This document shows positions 51,410 to 60,426 of a DNA stretch of 64,000 nt, one piece after another (position 1 is the first letter of the stretch; each line of letters starts with the position of its first letter). Under the pieces are notes generated by a model. The model was not told the origin of the DNA. It saw nothing but the letters and a program-made list of their open reading frames with translations, and ran no database searches. The translations under genes and the position numbers were made by a program. The stretch is taken from NCBI RefSeq assembly GCF_000518745.1, contig NZ_JAEE01000006.1:98989-162988 (forward strand), in the 5' to 3' direction. The stretch comes from Phaseolibacter flectens ATCC 12775. GTDB lineage: Bacteria; Pseudomonadota; Gammaproteobacteria; Enterobacterales; Enterobacteriaceae.

Positions 51410-52911
51410 AATTTTTCCTGATTTATCAGCTCGGCAACCTGTTGTAGACTGTCCTCAATCATGGCGAGCCACTCATTATCCACAAACAGACATTGTTGAT
51501 TTTGTCGGAATAACAACATCTGTTTCTGTAATTGATCCTTGAGAATACTCAAATCACTTTCCAACGATATCGGATAGCCTGAGTGTGTCAGTGCTTGCGT
51601 TGCGGCTTCGTGATTCAAGCGACTTGCTTGTAAGCTGATATTGCGTATTAATAAATAACCTTGTTCATCAATACTCAAATCTACCGCTTGCGCAAAGCCG
51701 ATACCATTGAGTTTGGCTTTAATCTCTCCTTCTTTTTGTAGCCAGTGAGTGAGTTCATCCCTGTTTATGACGAGGTGTGTCACCTTGATATCACGGATAA
51801 TTAAGGTTTGCTGTAATGAAAGAAATAGCTCCCTCTCAGTGATATTATCAGGTAAGGTATAATGGGGTTTACGGCTGAATAAACTGTTTTGTTTTACCAG
51901 CAGTAATGCCATATCGAGATTTTGTTGTTGCAGAGAGGCTATTTTAGCTGCTTTGAATTGCTGCAATTTTAATAAAATCGCTTGTTGTTGCCATCCATAT
52001 TGGGTCATTAAAACGCGGATTTGTTGCTCGACACGTGTTTTACTTTCTCTGTCATGCCATAAACACTCTTTTAAAACAATGAGGTCAATCGGAGCTATCG
52101 CTTCGCGGCCACTAAAAAACGCACTGGCTTGTAAAAGATGAATGGCTTTCTTCCAGCGTCTATCTGAGATATAAGGTGCATCGGGTAGCGTTGCTAGTTG
52201 TTGTTTTAATTGATAAATAAGTTCAAAAACTTCATCAGGCAAACTCACTTTAGTGATGGATTTTTGCCAGCTGAGGTATTCTTCATCTGTGATTCGGATA
52301 TTTTTTTCAGAATCTGAAAATACCTGTTCTGAGGATTCTACCAGCATGCCGTGAAAACTTTTCTTCTCATGGACATTGTCGAGCCAGATCCTGATTAACA
52401 TTCTGTCATAGAGTGCTTCTAGGCCACTCTCTTTCTCTGGAAACTCATTGGATGCTGCAATTAATACGCGCATGGGAATGGCGTATTCTTGTTCACCATT
52501 ACGAAAGCGTTTTTCATTTATCGCTGTTAAGAGGGTATTGAGGATCGCGGGGCCTGCTTTCCAAATTTCATCCAGAAAAACAATTTCAGCATCAGGCAGA
52601 TAACCATGGGTGATCCTTTCGTAGCGGCCTTCATCCTTTAAAGCTTGAATCGAGAGAGGGCCAAAGACCTCTTCTGGCGTTGAGAAGCGTGTCATCAGAT
52701 ATTCAAAGGCAGTGGCGTTAACAAAGGCGTGTTTGAGTCTTCTCGCGATAAGACTTTTGGCGATGCCTGGGGGGCCCATTAGAAAAACACTTTCTCCACA
52801 GAGTGTCGCCAGTAGACATAAACGAATCGCATCATGCCGCTCATACAATCCTTTCTCAAGTATATTACTTAGTCGATTGATTCTGTCTGCTAAAAGTTGT
52901 GTCGGTACCAT
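51406..52911 (-). CDS. ravA: MoxR-type AAA+ ATPase RavA
   Basis: A 501-residue AAA+ ATPase. Walker A is 'GPPGIAKS', Walker B is 'IVFLDEIWK', and the sensor region is 'VLIAASNEFPEKE'. The C-terminal half carries the LARA/discontinuous triple-helical regions that in E. coli bind the lysine decarboxylase LdcI. It forms an operon with viaA and diverges from kup. Confidence 0.95.
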   Translation of the reverse strand: MVPTQLLADRINRLSNILEKGLYERHDAIRLCLLATLCGESVFLMGPPGIAKSLIARRLKHAFVNATAFEYLMTRFSTPEEVFGPLSIQALKDEGRYERITHGYLPDAEIVFLDEIWKAGPAILNTLLTAINEKRFRNGEQEYAIPMRVLIAASNEFPEKESGLEALYDRMLIRIWLDNVHEKKSFHGMLVESSEQVFSDSEKNIRITDEEYLSWQKSITKVSLPDEVFELIYQLKQQLATLPDAPYISDRRWKKAIHLLQASAFFSGREAIAPIDLIVLKECLWHDRESKTRVEQQIRVLMTQYGWQQQAILLKLQQFKAAKIASLQQQNLDMALLLVKQNSLFSRKPHYTLPDNITERELFLSLQQTLIIRDIKVTHLVINRDELTHWLQKEGEIKAKLNGIGFAQAVDLSIDEQGYLLIRNISLQASRLNHEAATQALTHSGYPISLESDLSILKDQLQKQMLLFRQNQQCLFVDNEWLAMIEDSLQQVAELINQEKL

Positions 52912-53175
52912 AAAACGTGTCTTATCCTTGCTGATGATACTGTTTTCCAGAAGGGTGCCTGAACTGGGATGAATATTGTGTTGGTTTTATTCAGATTACC
53001 CTATTTTATAGCCATATTGCCTTATAACTCAGGCAAAGTGTGAGAATTATCGATTGATATATTTTTACCAAACATTACAGGTAGGTGTGATTTTTTTCTA
53101 ATTTAGGCATACTGTCCCTACCTGAATAAATAGATAGAGATTTTTAAAACATTTGGTTTTAAAATAATAATTTAT
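52912..53175. promoter_or_regulatory. Divergent ravA / kup promoter region
   Basis: 264 bp between divergent genes with no coding potential. Promoters for both should lie here. No operator was recognised. Confidence 0.5.
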
Positions 53176-55044
53176 ATGAATTTAGAGAATAAACAATCCA
53201 CTAAAGCATTGACCTTTGCCGCCATCGGTGTGGTTTATGGGGATATTGGTACCAGTCCATTGTACACCCTACGAGAATGCTTATCGGGTGAATTTGGTTT
53301 TGGGGTTGAGCAGGCCTCTGTTTTGGGTTTTTTATCGCTTATCACATGGTTATTGATTTTGGTTGTCTCTCTTAAATACATTAGTTATGTAATGAAGGCG
53401 GATAACGCGGGGGAAGGCGGGACACTAACGCTTATGTCATTGGCTGGTCGGAATACTGGAGCAAAAACCACAGCACTGATCCTGATCCTTGGTTTGATTG
53501 GTGGCAGTTTTTTCTATGGTGAGGTGGTGATTACCCCAGCAGTATCCGTACTGTCAGCAATAGAAGGGTTAGAAATTGCTGCCCCCTCATTAGAGGGTTA
53601 TATCGTTCCCCTCTCTATCATGGTTTTAACTTTATTATTTTTTATTCAAAAGCATGGAACCGAACTTGTTGGTAAAATGTTTGCGCCTGTTATGCTTTTG
53701 TGGTTTGTTGTTCTCGCTGTATTAGGTATAAACAGCATTATGCAAAGCCCGCTTATCCTTCAAGCTCTCAATCCATGGTATGCCATAGACTTTTTTCTGC
53801 ATTATAAGAGTGTCTCATTTTTTGCTCTGGGCGCGGTTGTCTTAGCGATCACTGGGGTTGAAGCATTGTATGCGGATATGGGCCATTTTGGTAAATTACC
53901 AATTAGAATTGCTTGGTTTATTGTTGTATTACCTTCACTATTGATCAATTACTATGGCCAAGGCGCCTTATTGCTTCGTCATCCCAGTACCATCAAAAAT
54001 CCCTTTTTCTTACTCTCACCTGACTGGTTATTAATACCTCTACTGATTCTTGCCACATTGGCGACGGTCATTGCATCACAGGCCGTTATTTCAGGTGTTT
54101 TTTCTTTAACTCGGCAAGCGGTACGTTTAGGGTATTTACCCCCTATGCGCATTATCCATACCTCAGAAAATGAATCTGGGCAAATTTATGTGCCTTTGGT
54201 TAACTGGTTACTCTATGCGGCGGTTGTTTTCGTCATTATGGGTTTTAAACACTCAGGAAATCTGGCGGCGGCCTATGGTATTGCGGTGACTGGGACGATG
54301 GTATTGACCACGATTCTGTCCTGTACAGTGGCCCGAAAAAATTGGGGCTGGAGTCTATTTTTTGTGTTGCCTTTGGGATTGTTACTTTTATGCATTGATA
54401 TTCCTCTATTTACCGCAAACTTGATTAAGATTTTATCTGGGGGCTGGTTACCTCTGGTTCTTGCTCTGATGATGTTTGTTATTATGACAACATGGAAAAG
54501 TGAACGATTCCGAGCGTTACGAAAAATGCATGAACATGGTAACTCTCTTGATGCCATGATCATGTCATTGGAGAAACAACCTCCGGTAAGAGTTGCCGGT
54601 ACAGCGGTCTATATGACGCGAGTACAAAATATTATTCCTTTTGCACTGCTACATAATCTAAAACACAATAAAGTGTTACATGAGAGAGTGGTATTATTGA
54701 CGTTACGCACAGAAGATGCTCCTTATGTGCATAATTTGCGTCGCGTGAGTATAGAGCAATTATCACCGACATTTTGGCGAGTTGTAGCCAGTTATGGTTG
54801 GCGTGAAACGCCCAATGTAGAAGATATTTTTTATCGATGTGGTTTAGAAGGGCTCAATTGTCGGATGCTGGAAACCTCCTTTTTTATGTCAAATGAGTCC
54901 CTGATTCTAGGTAAACGTCCCCTCATGTTAAGGTTACGAGGCAAATTGTTCCTGATGTTGCATCGTAATTCACTCCGAGCGCCCGAACAGTTTAAAATTC
55001 CACCAAATCGTATCATTCAGCTTGGTACCCAAGTCGAAATCTAA
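53176..55044 (+). CDS. kup: Low-affinity potassium transporter Kup
   Basis: A 622-residue K+/H+ symporter with about 12 membrane helices and a cytoplasmic C-terminal domain of about 180 residues. '[18 protein letters not shown]', '[16 protein letters not shown]' and '[14 protein letters not shown]' are family signatures, and the end '[12 protein letters not shown]' is nearly identical to E. coli. The ATG lacks an obvious Shine-Dalgarno, but alignment with E. coli fixes the start. A strong terminator follows. Confidence 0.96.
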   Translation: MNLENKQSTKALTFAAIGVVYGDIGTSPLYTLRECLSGEFGFGVEQASVLGFLSLITWLLILVVSLKYISYVMKADNAGEGGTLTLMSLAGRNTGAKTTALILILGLIGGSFFYGEVVITPAVSVLSAIEGLEIAAPSLEGYIVPLSIMVLTLLFFIQKHGTELVGKMFAPVMLLWFVVLAVLGINSIMQSPLILQALNPWYAIDFFLHYKSVSFFALGAVVLAITGVEALYADMGHFGKLPIRIAWFIVVLPSLLINYYGQGALLLRHPSTIKNPFFLLSPDWLLIPLLILATLATVIASQAVISGVFSLTRQAVRLGYLPPMRIIHTSENESGQIYVPLVNWLLYAAVVFVIMGFKHSGNLAAAYGIAVTGTMVLTTILSCTVARKNWGWSLFFVLPLGLLLLCIDIPLFTANLIKILSGGWLPLVLALMMFVIMTTWKSERFRALRKMHEHGNSLDAMIMSLEKQPPVRVAGTAVYMTRVQNIIPFALLHNLKHNKVLHERVVLLTLRTEDAPYVHNLRRVSIEQLSPTFWRVVASYGWRETPNVEDIFYRCGLEGLNCRMLETSFFMSNESLILGKRPLMLRLRGKLFLMLHRNSLRAPEQFKIPPNRIIQLGTQVEI

Positions 55045-55049
55045 TCATA

Positions 55050-55082
55050 AATGGGAATAGTTATTTATTCCCATTTTTTTTA
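55050..55082 (+). terminator. kup terminator
   Basis: AATGGGAATA and TATTCCCATT form a perfect 10-bp stem around a 6-base loop, followed by a run of T. It lies 5 bp past the kup stop. Confidence 0.92.
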
Positions 55083-55784
55083 AGCTTGAGATCCATTCGG
55101 CTTTTATTATCGGTCAGTGGTGGTATTTTCATTTTATCTTTAGTCGAATACTGTCATTTTCCGACGATTATGTTTTGTATCGGGTCTTTGATATAAATAA
55201 ATGATTAACTTTCAGTTTGGTTAACTAATTCAAATTTAAACTATTTTAATGATATATAGTTATTCTATATTTATTTAATATGAAATTTAAATTTATTACA
55301 TATAAATAAAATAACTAAATTAGTAGTTTCACATATAAATATATAAATAAAATTAATTTTAAAATTTTTATTTGTATTTTTTTAAAGTTTAGAAGTTTGG
55401 AACATTCCTTGTTAATTTAAGATTTGTTCGCTCTTATACCTATTATTTAAAAAAAAATCATGTAAATCCATACAATAAAACTTTAATTGGAATACATAAG
55501 GAAGATAATAATAAATAATCAAAATTTAAATCAAATCTCATTTTAAATCCGGATATATATTTAAATATATCATTGTTTTTATTGATATTTATTTATTTTT
55601 TTTGATGTCATCAGATGTTTAACTGGTGTCTGTTGTTTGTTTTTTAATCTTTTTTTTTGGAATTACTTAAATGATTTTATTTTAATGTTTTATTAAAAAA
55701 TAAACAGCAAAACAGTCAATATTAAATAATTAATATTAATTAGTAATTAACTATTTCTTTATTATTATCATTAAGGGTTATTGA
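55083..55784. other. 700-bp extremely AT-rich upstream region
   Basis: Gene-free DNA dominated by A and T, with many long A/T tracts, directly upstream of the autotransporter. The composition contrasts sharply with kup on one side and with the GC-richer glycine repeats on the other. It is the kind of DNA bound by H-NS-type silencers and probably carries the autotransporter promoter. Confidence 0.6.
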
Positions 55785-58700
55785 ATGAATTTCATGAACG
55801 AAAAAAATCAAAGCATCAAGAAAACGTCTTTAAATTTGAATGCTATTCCCGTTAATAAAATAACTAAATCATTTATTCTGGCAGGATTACTTGCTTCTTC
55901 CTGTTTGGTTCAGCCTGTGATGGCACAGTCAAATTATTTATCAATAGGCACCGCGGGTGGTGAAGGTGGTGTGGGACAAAATGGGGGGAATGCTGTTGAT
56001 GGGATCAACGGTGAAAAAGGCACCCAAGGTACAACGGCTGAATTTGGTGATACACCAATCAACACGCCTTCGGCAGGTAAATCCGGTGGCAGTGTTGCTA
56101 ACGGTTTATCAGGCTCCTCAGCAAAATCGGGTGTACCTGGACAAAAGCAAGGTTACTCCACCAACAACCTCTCTAATATTTCAGGGATAAATGTTGGGGG
56201 TGACGGCGGTAAAGGTGGCAATGGGGGTGATGCAGGACTCAATGGCGTAGCAGGACGCGGCGGGGATGGGAATACCGGCGGGGCAGGGAGCCGAGGAGGA
56301 CATGGTGGTAATGGTGGCTTTGGTGGTGCGGGTGGCGCAGGTAGTGATGGCACCATGACGTCCAATGGAATAGTCCCTTCAGATAAAGGACAGGATGGTC
56401 AAGATGCGGGTCAAGGTACTGATGGTGAAAAAGGGGCGGGTAATGTTGATGTCAGTGCGGGCACACCTGGAACAGGTAATGCAGGGACAACAACCGGCAA
56501 TCAGCATGGGAGTAAAGGTGGTGATGGTGGACAGGGGGCTTATGGTGGTGCCGGTGATAATGGCTCTGCGGGTGGTGCAGCGAGTGCAGCTGGCAACGGA
56601 AGCTCTGGTGGGCAAGGTGGTGCAGGTGGCCATGGTTTAGTAGGTAATGACGGTGGATTGGGACAGTTAACTATTGATAAAGCACAGGGCTATGTGGGTA
56701 ATATCGCCTTGGGAGGCGTTGGCGGCCAAGCCGGTATAGCCGGTAAATCCGCTTCAGGATCTGCTGGTGGTGACGGTGGTCATGGTGGTCAAGGTGGAGA
56801 TGGTGGTGTCGGTGGTGATGGTGGTGATGGTGGTAATGGTGGTAATGGCGCTGATGGTGGAAATGGTGCTAATGCTGATCCGAATACAACGTCAGCCGGG
56901 TTTGGTGGTGCGGGTGGTGCGGGTGGTGCTGGCGGTGCTGGCGGTGCCGGTGGTATCGGTGGTGCCGGTGGTATCGGTAGCCGTGGTGGAAATGGCGCCA
57001 GTGGCATTGATGGACAACAGGGCGGTAAAGCGGGTGATGGCGGCAATGCAGGTAATGCGATGCTACAAATTAACAATAGTAAAGTCACTGGTGCCCAATT
57101 AACTGTCGGGGGGAAAGGAAGTCATGCTTCCTCTGGCTCAAACGGTGCGAATGGCGGTGATGGTGGTAAAGGAGGGGATGGGGGTAACTCTGGTAATGAC
57201 GGTGCGGTAGGACAAAACGGTACAGCAGGAAACTCAGGGACAAAAGGTCAGGATGGGACTGCAGGTGTCAGCTTACCACCTCATGATGGGGGGAAAGCGG
57301 GTGATGGCGGCAAAGGTGGTGATGGCGGGATACAGGGTGCTGGTGGTCAGGGTGGCACAGCTGGAATCGGTGGTATCGGTGGTGATGCTGCTAATGGTGG
57401 TAATGGCGGACATGGTGCTAATGGTGGTATGGGGGGAAATGGTGGTAATGCGACGTTAACACTTAACCATTCATCACTGACACTCACTGATGATGTCTCT
57501 GTTGGCGCTAATGCAGGTGATGGTTCTAACGGTGGTACCGGTGGAAATGGCGGCAATGGTGGTAATGCTGGCACAACCACGACAAACGGCATTAATGGTG
57601 GGATTGGTGGAAATGGCGGTCTCGGTGCAGAGGGTGGCCTTGGCGCGACGGGGGGCAGCGGGGGGAGTGGTAAAATTGTTCTGAATGACAGTTTCTTATC
57701 TGCTAAATCTTTAAGTATTGGTGCTCACGGTGGTCAAGGTGGTAATGGAGGCGATTCTGGTCTTACTGGGATTGATGGTACAAGCAGTTCTGCCATTCAG
57801 GCTGGTAAAAGTGCTATCGGTGGAAATGGTGGTAATGCCGGGAATGCGGGGAATGCGGGAACAGGGAGCGTCGATCTTAAAAGCAGTGAACTGAACATTG
57901 CATCAGGTATCACTTTAGGTGGTGATGGTGGTAATGGTGGGCATGGCGGATCATTAAAACAAGCTAAGGCGGTCACTGGAAATGGCGGCAATGCTTCATC
58001 GGGTGCCAGTGGTCATTTATCACTGGAAGACAGTATCATTCATAACAGTGGCGATATGACCCTAGGTGGTATTGGTGGTATTGGCGGTGATAATAATGAT
58101 GCGATTGGTGGGCAGGCAGGCAATGGTGGAGAGGGAACGGTTGTATTAAGAAACAGTACAGGCACTCTCGCTCGTCATATCTTGCTTGGTAATAAAGGTG
58201 GAACAAATAACAGCAAAGTGGCACATCAGGAAACAGGTACGGGGGGATATGGTACCCTGAACATTGAATCCGGTGATTATGACGCCGACAGCTTATCAAT
58301 GACATCGGTTACTACTGACAGTCAATCAGAAGCTCAAAATCATGCAGGAAGTGGCCACTTAACTATGTCAGGTGGGTCATTTAACCTGAATAGCATTACC
58401 ATGGGAACCGATAGTGAAAATTTAAATATTAAAAAGGATGGTGGTGCATCACTTGACCTGAAAAATGGGATACTCGCAACCCATGCTTTCCATGGGATTA
58501 GCGGTGCATTGAATATTCATGGTTCTGATGCAGTCTTCCTGCATGGTACTCGTGATACCGATTGGAAATACTGGCAAAGTGCACGTAACTGGCTAGAAGA
58601 AAATGATACAGGATTTAAAGCTAATGGTATCTTAGGTATCGCGGGGGGAGAAACCCTAGACCTTTCCAGTAATAATCTAAACTGGAGCGTAGGTGATGGG

Positions 58701-60161
58701 CGGGTCAGTGCTTCTCTCGCTAATAGGCTGGGTTCGCAATCTTTGACCTTTGTTGATGCCAAAGCCTTATCAACCAGTGGAAAAACAGGGTTAAAAATTG
58801 GTGATGGTACGATTGATCCTTCCGCTAAGTTGATGGTCATTGCCGATGATAACCTAAAAATTGGCGATCAAATGGATTTATTAGAGGCAAATGATGGCTC
58901 ACAAACTTGGAGTGCCGATAATATAGAGACGACCAGCCGTTTAGTTGATACTGATCTTAATTATGATGCTTCAAGAGGGAAATTAGTCGGTACAACCGAT
59001 GACACAAATATTATGCATAACCTGCCGGGGATTACTCGTAAAACGGCGGCGATGTTGCAAACAATGGTTGAGAAAATTGGTGTCAATACGTCCAGTACCA
59101 ATAAAGCACAGCAGTTTTTATCTCGTGCCGCTGACAAACGCTTTATCAGTAGAGGGAAAGATGGCGCTAAGATCATTGAATCAGCGATCAATCTCTCTTC
59201 GATTGCTGGGGTCCAGAGGATTGCTAACGATATCCTGACCGCGTCGAGTACGGCAATTCAGTACCGTTTAGCGACGGCTTCAACCAAAATAAGCCAGAAA
59301 GACAGAGACAGTGTCTGGGTAACTCCAATGTATGGTAATGACCGTTTTAGTTCTTATTCTATGGGGAATGATGATACGAAAACGACGGTAAATTATGGTG
59401 GTTTAATGGTTGGTGCTGATCATCTATTTAACCATAAAATTATTGGTGGTGATGTTCGGGTCGGTTTAGCCGCGGACGCTGGCGCGGGTCGCGGTAATGC
59501 AGGTGCGACTGTGTTATCAACACGCAATAATTTTACATACTTTGGTTTGAGTGGCTACAGTTCATGGACCAAAGATAAATTTAAGTTAATGGCTGATGTC
59601 GGTTATAGTCACACTCGTAATGAAATCAAACAAGATCTACCGAGTAGTATGAGAATGGGAGAGATCAAAGGTAATGCGAATACAGATAGCTGGAGCATTG
59701 GCCTAAGAGGTGAGTACAAATTTAATACTCAGTATGTGGATATCACACCTTATCTGGGTGTCAGATATTCATACTTGAATACTGATGGATTCAGTATTCA
59801 CTCAGAAGGACAAAAACTCTTCAGTAACAGCAGAAATCACCAACAGTTAGTGAGCATCCCTGTTGGGGTGAATTTCTCTCGTACGTATTTACAGAGCTAT
59901 GGTATCAAAATAACGCCTTATGCTGGTATCGGGTATATCGGTAATGTTGGCGATACTTGGGCACATAATAAAGTGGCTGTGAAAGGACTGGATGCGTTGT
60001 TCAGTTCGGATTCCCGAATTTTAGATCGATCCGTGTTTGAAGGTCGTATTGGTGTTGATCTAAAACATAAAAATTCACAGTATGGACTTGGTACCGTGAT
60101 GCAAACATCCAGCAATGATAATAACTATGGCGTGATGGCTACCTATAGTCTTAATTTCTAA
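55785..60161 (+). CDS. Glycine-rich (PGRS-like) autotransporter adhesin
   Basis: A 1458-residue type Va autotransporter. Residues 1-47 form an extended signal peptide (cut expected after 'PVMA'). Residues 53 to about 810 are dominated by GGxGGxGG blocks rich in Gly, Asn, Asp and Ala. A less repetitive stalk follows to about 1170, and a C-terminal beta-barrel of about 280 residues begins near 'DSVWVTPMYGND' and ends in Phe ('YSLNF'), as outer-membrane insertion requires. The glycine blocks are interrupted by repeated short beta motifs (L-x-I ... L-x-[VIL]-G-G) listed separately. Only three cysteine-free charged segments occur in the passenger, and the sole Cys is in the signal. AAGGG lies eight bases ahead of ATG. 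Adhesion or biofilm function is inferred. Confidence 0.88.
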   Translation: MNFMNEKNQSIKKTSLNLNAIPVNKITKSFILAGLLASSCLVQPVMAQSNYLSIGTAGGEGGVGQNGGNAVDGINGEKGTQGTTAEFGDTPINTPSAGKSGGSVANGLSGSSAKSGVPGQKQGYSTNNLSNISGINVGGDGGKGGNGGDAGLNGVAGRGGDGNTGGAGSRGGHGGNGGFGGAGGAGSDGTMTSNGIVPSDKGQDGQDAGQGTDGEKGAGNVDVSAGTPGTGNAGTTTGNQHGSKGGDGGQGAYGGAGDNGSAGGAASAAGNGSSGGQGGAGGHGLVGNDGGLGQLTIDKAQGYVGNIALGGVGGQAGIAGKSASGSAGGDGGHGGQGGDGGVGGDGGDGGNGGNGADGGNGANADPNTTSAGFGGAGGAGGAGGAGGAGGIGGAGGIGSRGGNGASGIDGQQGGKAGDGGNAGNAMLQINNSKVTGAQLTVGGKGSHASSGSNGANGGDGGKGGDGGNSGNDGAVGQNGTAGNSGTKGQDGTAGVSLPPHDGGKAGDGGKGGDGGIQGAGGQGGTAGIGGIGGDAANGGNGGHGANGGMGGNGGNATLTLNHSSLTLTDDVSVGANAGDGSNGGTGGNGGNGGNAGTTTTNGINGGIGGNGGLGAEGGLGATGGSGGSGKIVLNDSFLSAKSLSIGAHGGQGGNGGDSGLTGIDGTSSSAIQAGKSAIGGNGGNAGNAGNAGTGSVDLKSSELNIASGITLGGDGGNGGHGGSLKQAKAVTGNGGNASSGASGHLSLEDSIIHNSGDMTLGGIGGIGGDNNDAIGGQAGNGGEGTVVLRNSTGTLARHILLGNKGGTNNSKVAHQETGTGGYGTLNIESGDYDADSLSMTSVTTDSQSEAQNHAGSGHLTMSGGSFNLNSITMGTDSENLNIKKDGGASLDLKNGILATHAFHGISGALNIHGSDAVFLHGTRDTDWKYWQSARNWLEENDTGFKANGILGIAGGETLDLSSNNLNWSVGDGRVSASLANRLGSQSLTFVDAKALSTSGKTGLKIGDGTIDPSAKLMVIADDNLKIGDQMDLLEANDGSQTWSADNIETTSRLVDTDLNYDASRGKLVGTTDDTNIMHNLPGITRKTAAMLQTMVEKIGVNTSSTNKAQQFLSRAADKRFISRGKDGAKIIESAINLSSIAGVQRIANDILTASSTAIQYRLATASTKISQKDRDSVWVTPMYGNDRFSSYSMGNDDTKTTVNYGGLMVGADHLFNHKIIGGDVRVGLAADAGAGRGNAGATVLSTRNNFTYFGLSGYSSWTKDKFKLMADVGYSHTRNEIKQDLPSSMRMGEIKGNANTDSWSIGLRGEYKFNTQYVDITPYLGVRYSYLNTDGFSIHSEGQKLFSNSRNHQQLVSIPVGVNFSRTYLQSYGIKITPYAGIGYIGNVGDTWAHNKVAVKGLDALFSSDSRILDRSVFEGRIGVDLKHKNSQYGLGTVMQTSSNDNNYGVMATYSLNF
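55944..58410 (+). repeat. Glycine-block repeat region with tapering beta motifs
   Basis: Within the autotransporter, a motif of two short strands recurs. The residue before the second strand's glycine falls at 54, 137, 309, 441, 573, 645, 711, 760, 801, 839 and 873. Examples are 'QLTIDKAQGYVGNIALGG', 'MLQINNSKVTGAQLTVGG', 'SVDLKSSELNIASGITLGG' and 'HLSLEDSIIHNSGDMTLGG'. The distances between them are 83, then 172, 132, 132, 72, 66, 49, 41, 38 and 34 residues. Gly-rich sequence fills each gap. GGTGGTAATGGT-type DNA repeats underlie it. Confidence 0.8.
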
Positions 60162-60178
60162 TCGTCTATTTTAACATT

Positions 60179-60209
60179 AAAGGCTACGATTAATTATCGT
60201 GGCCTTTTT
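60179..60209 (+). terminator. Autotransporter gene terminator
   Basis: AAAGGCTACGA (60179-60189) pairs with TCGTGGCCTTT (60197-60207) with a single wobble, around a 7-base loop, followed by T. It lies 17 bp past the stop. Confidence 0.88.
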
Positions 60210-60241
60210 ATTATCATAATTTAATTAAGTTAATTAAATTA

Positions 60242-60327
60242 ATTATTTTTATTAGTGATCACTTTTGTTTATATTTTAATTATTATTATTTTTATTAGTG
60301 ATCACTTTTGTTTATAGTTTAATTATT
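60242..60327. repeat. 43-bp tandem duplication with palindromes
   Basis: Two adjacent 43-bp copies (60242-60284 and 60285-60327) differ at one base. Each contains the perfect 10-bp palindrome AGTGATCACT (60254-60263 and 60297-60306). They lie 100-185 bp ahead of the phospholipase start, in its promoter region. Confidence 0.85.
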
Positions 60328-60426
60328 ATTATGTTTTTTTGTAATTTAAATTAATTTTATAAAATGCTTAACTTGTGTTTTTAAATTAATAGAATGAGTC
60401 CTGTTAATAAAAAAAAGGGAATTAAA

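Noticed and set aside
56767..57102. Valine/methionine-rich forward frames inside the autotransporter
   Set aside because: They are the +1 frame of GGTGGTGATGGT-type repeats, without family similarity.
56153..57991. Long proline-rich reading frames on the minus strand opposite the autotransporter
   Set aside because: They are the complement of GGN glycine codons (Pro codons) and carry no ribosome-binding sites; they are shadows of the repeat region.
56160..58200. Possible CRISPR array, because of regularly spaced short repeats
   Set aside because: The repeats are coding glycine triplets in one open frame; there are no constant repeat-spacer units and no cas genes.
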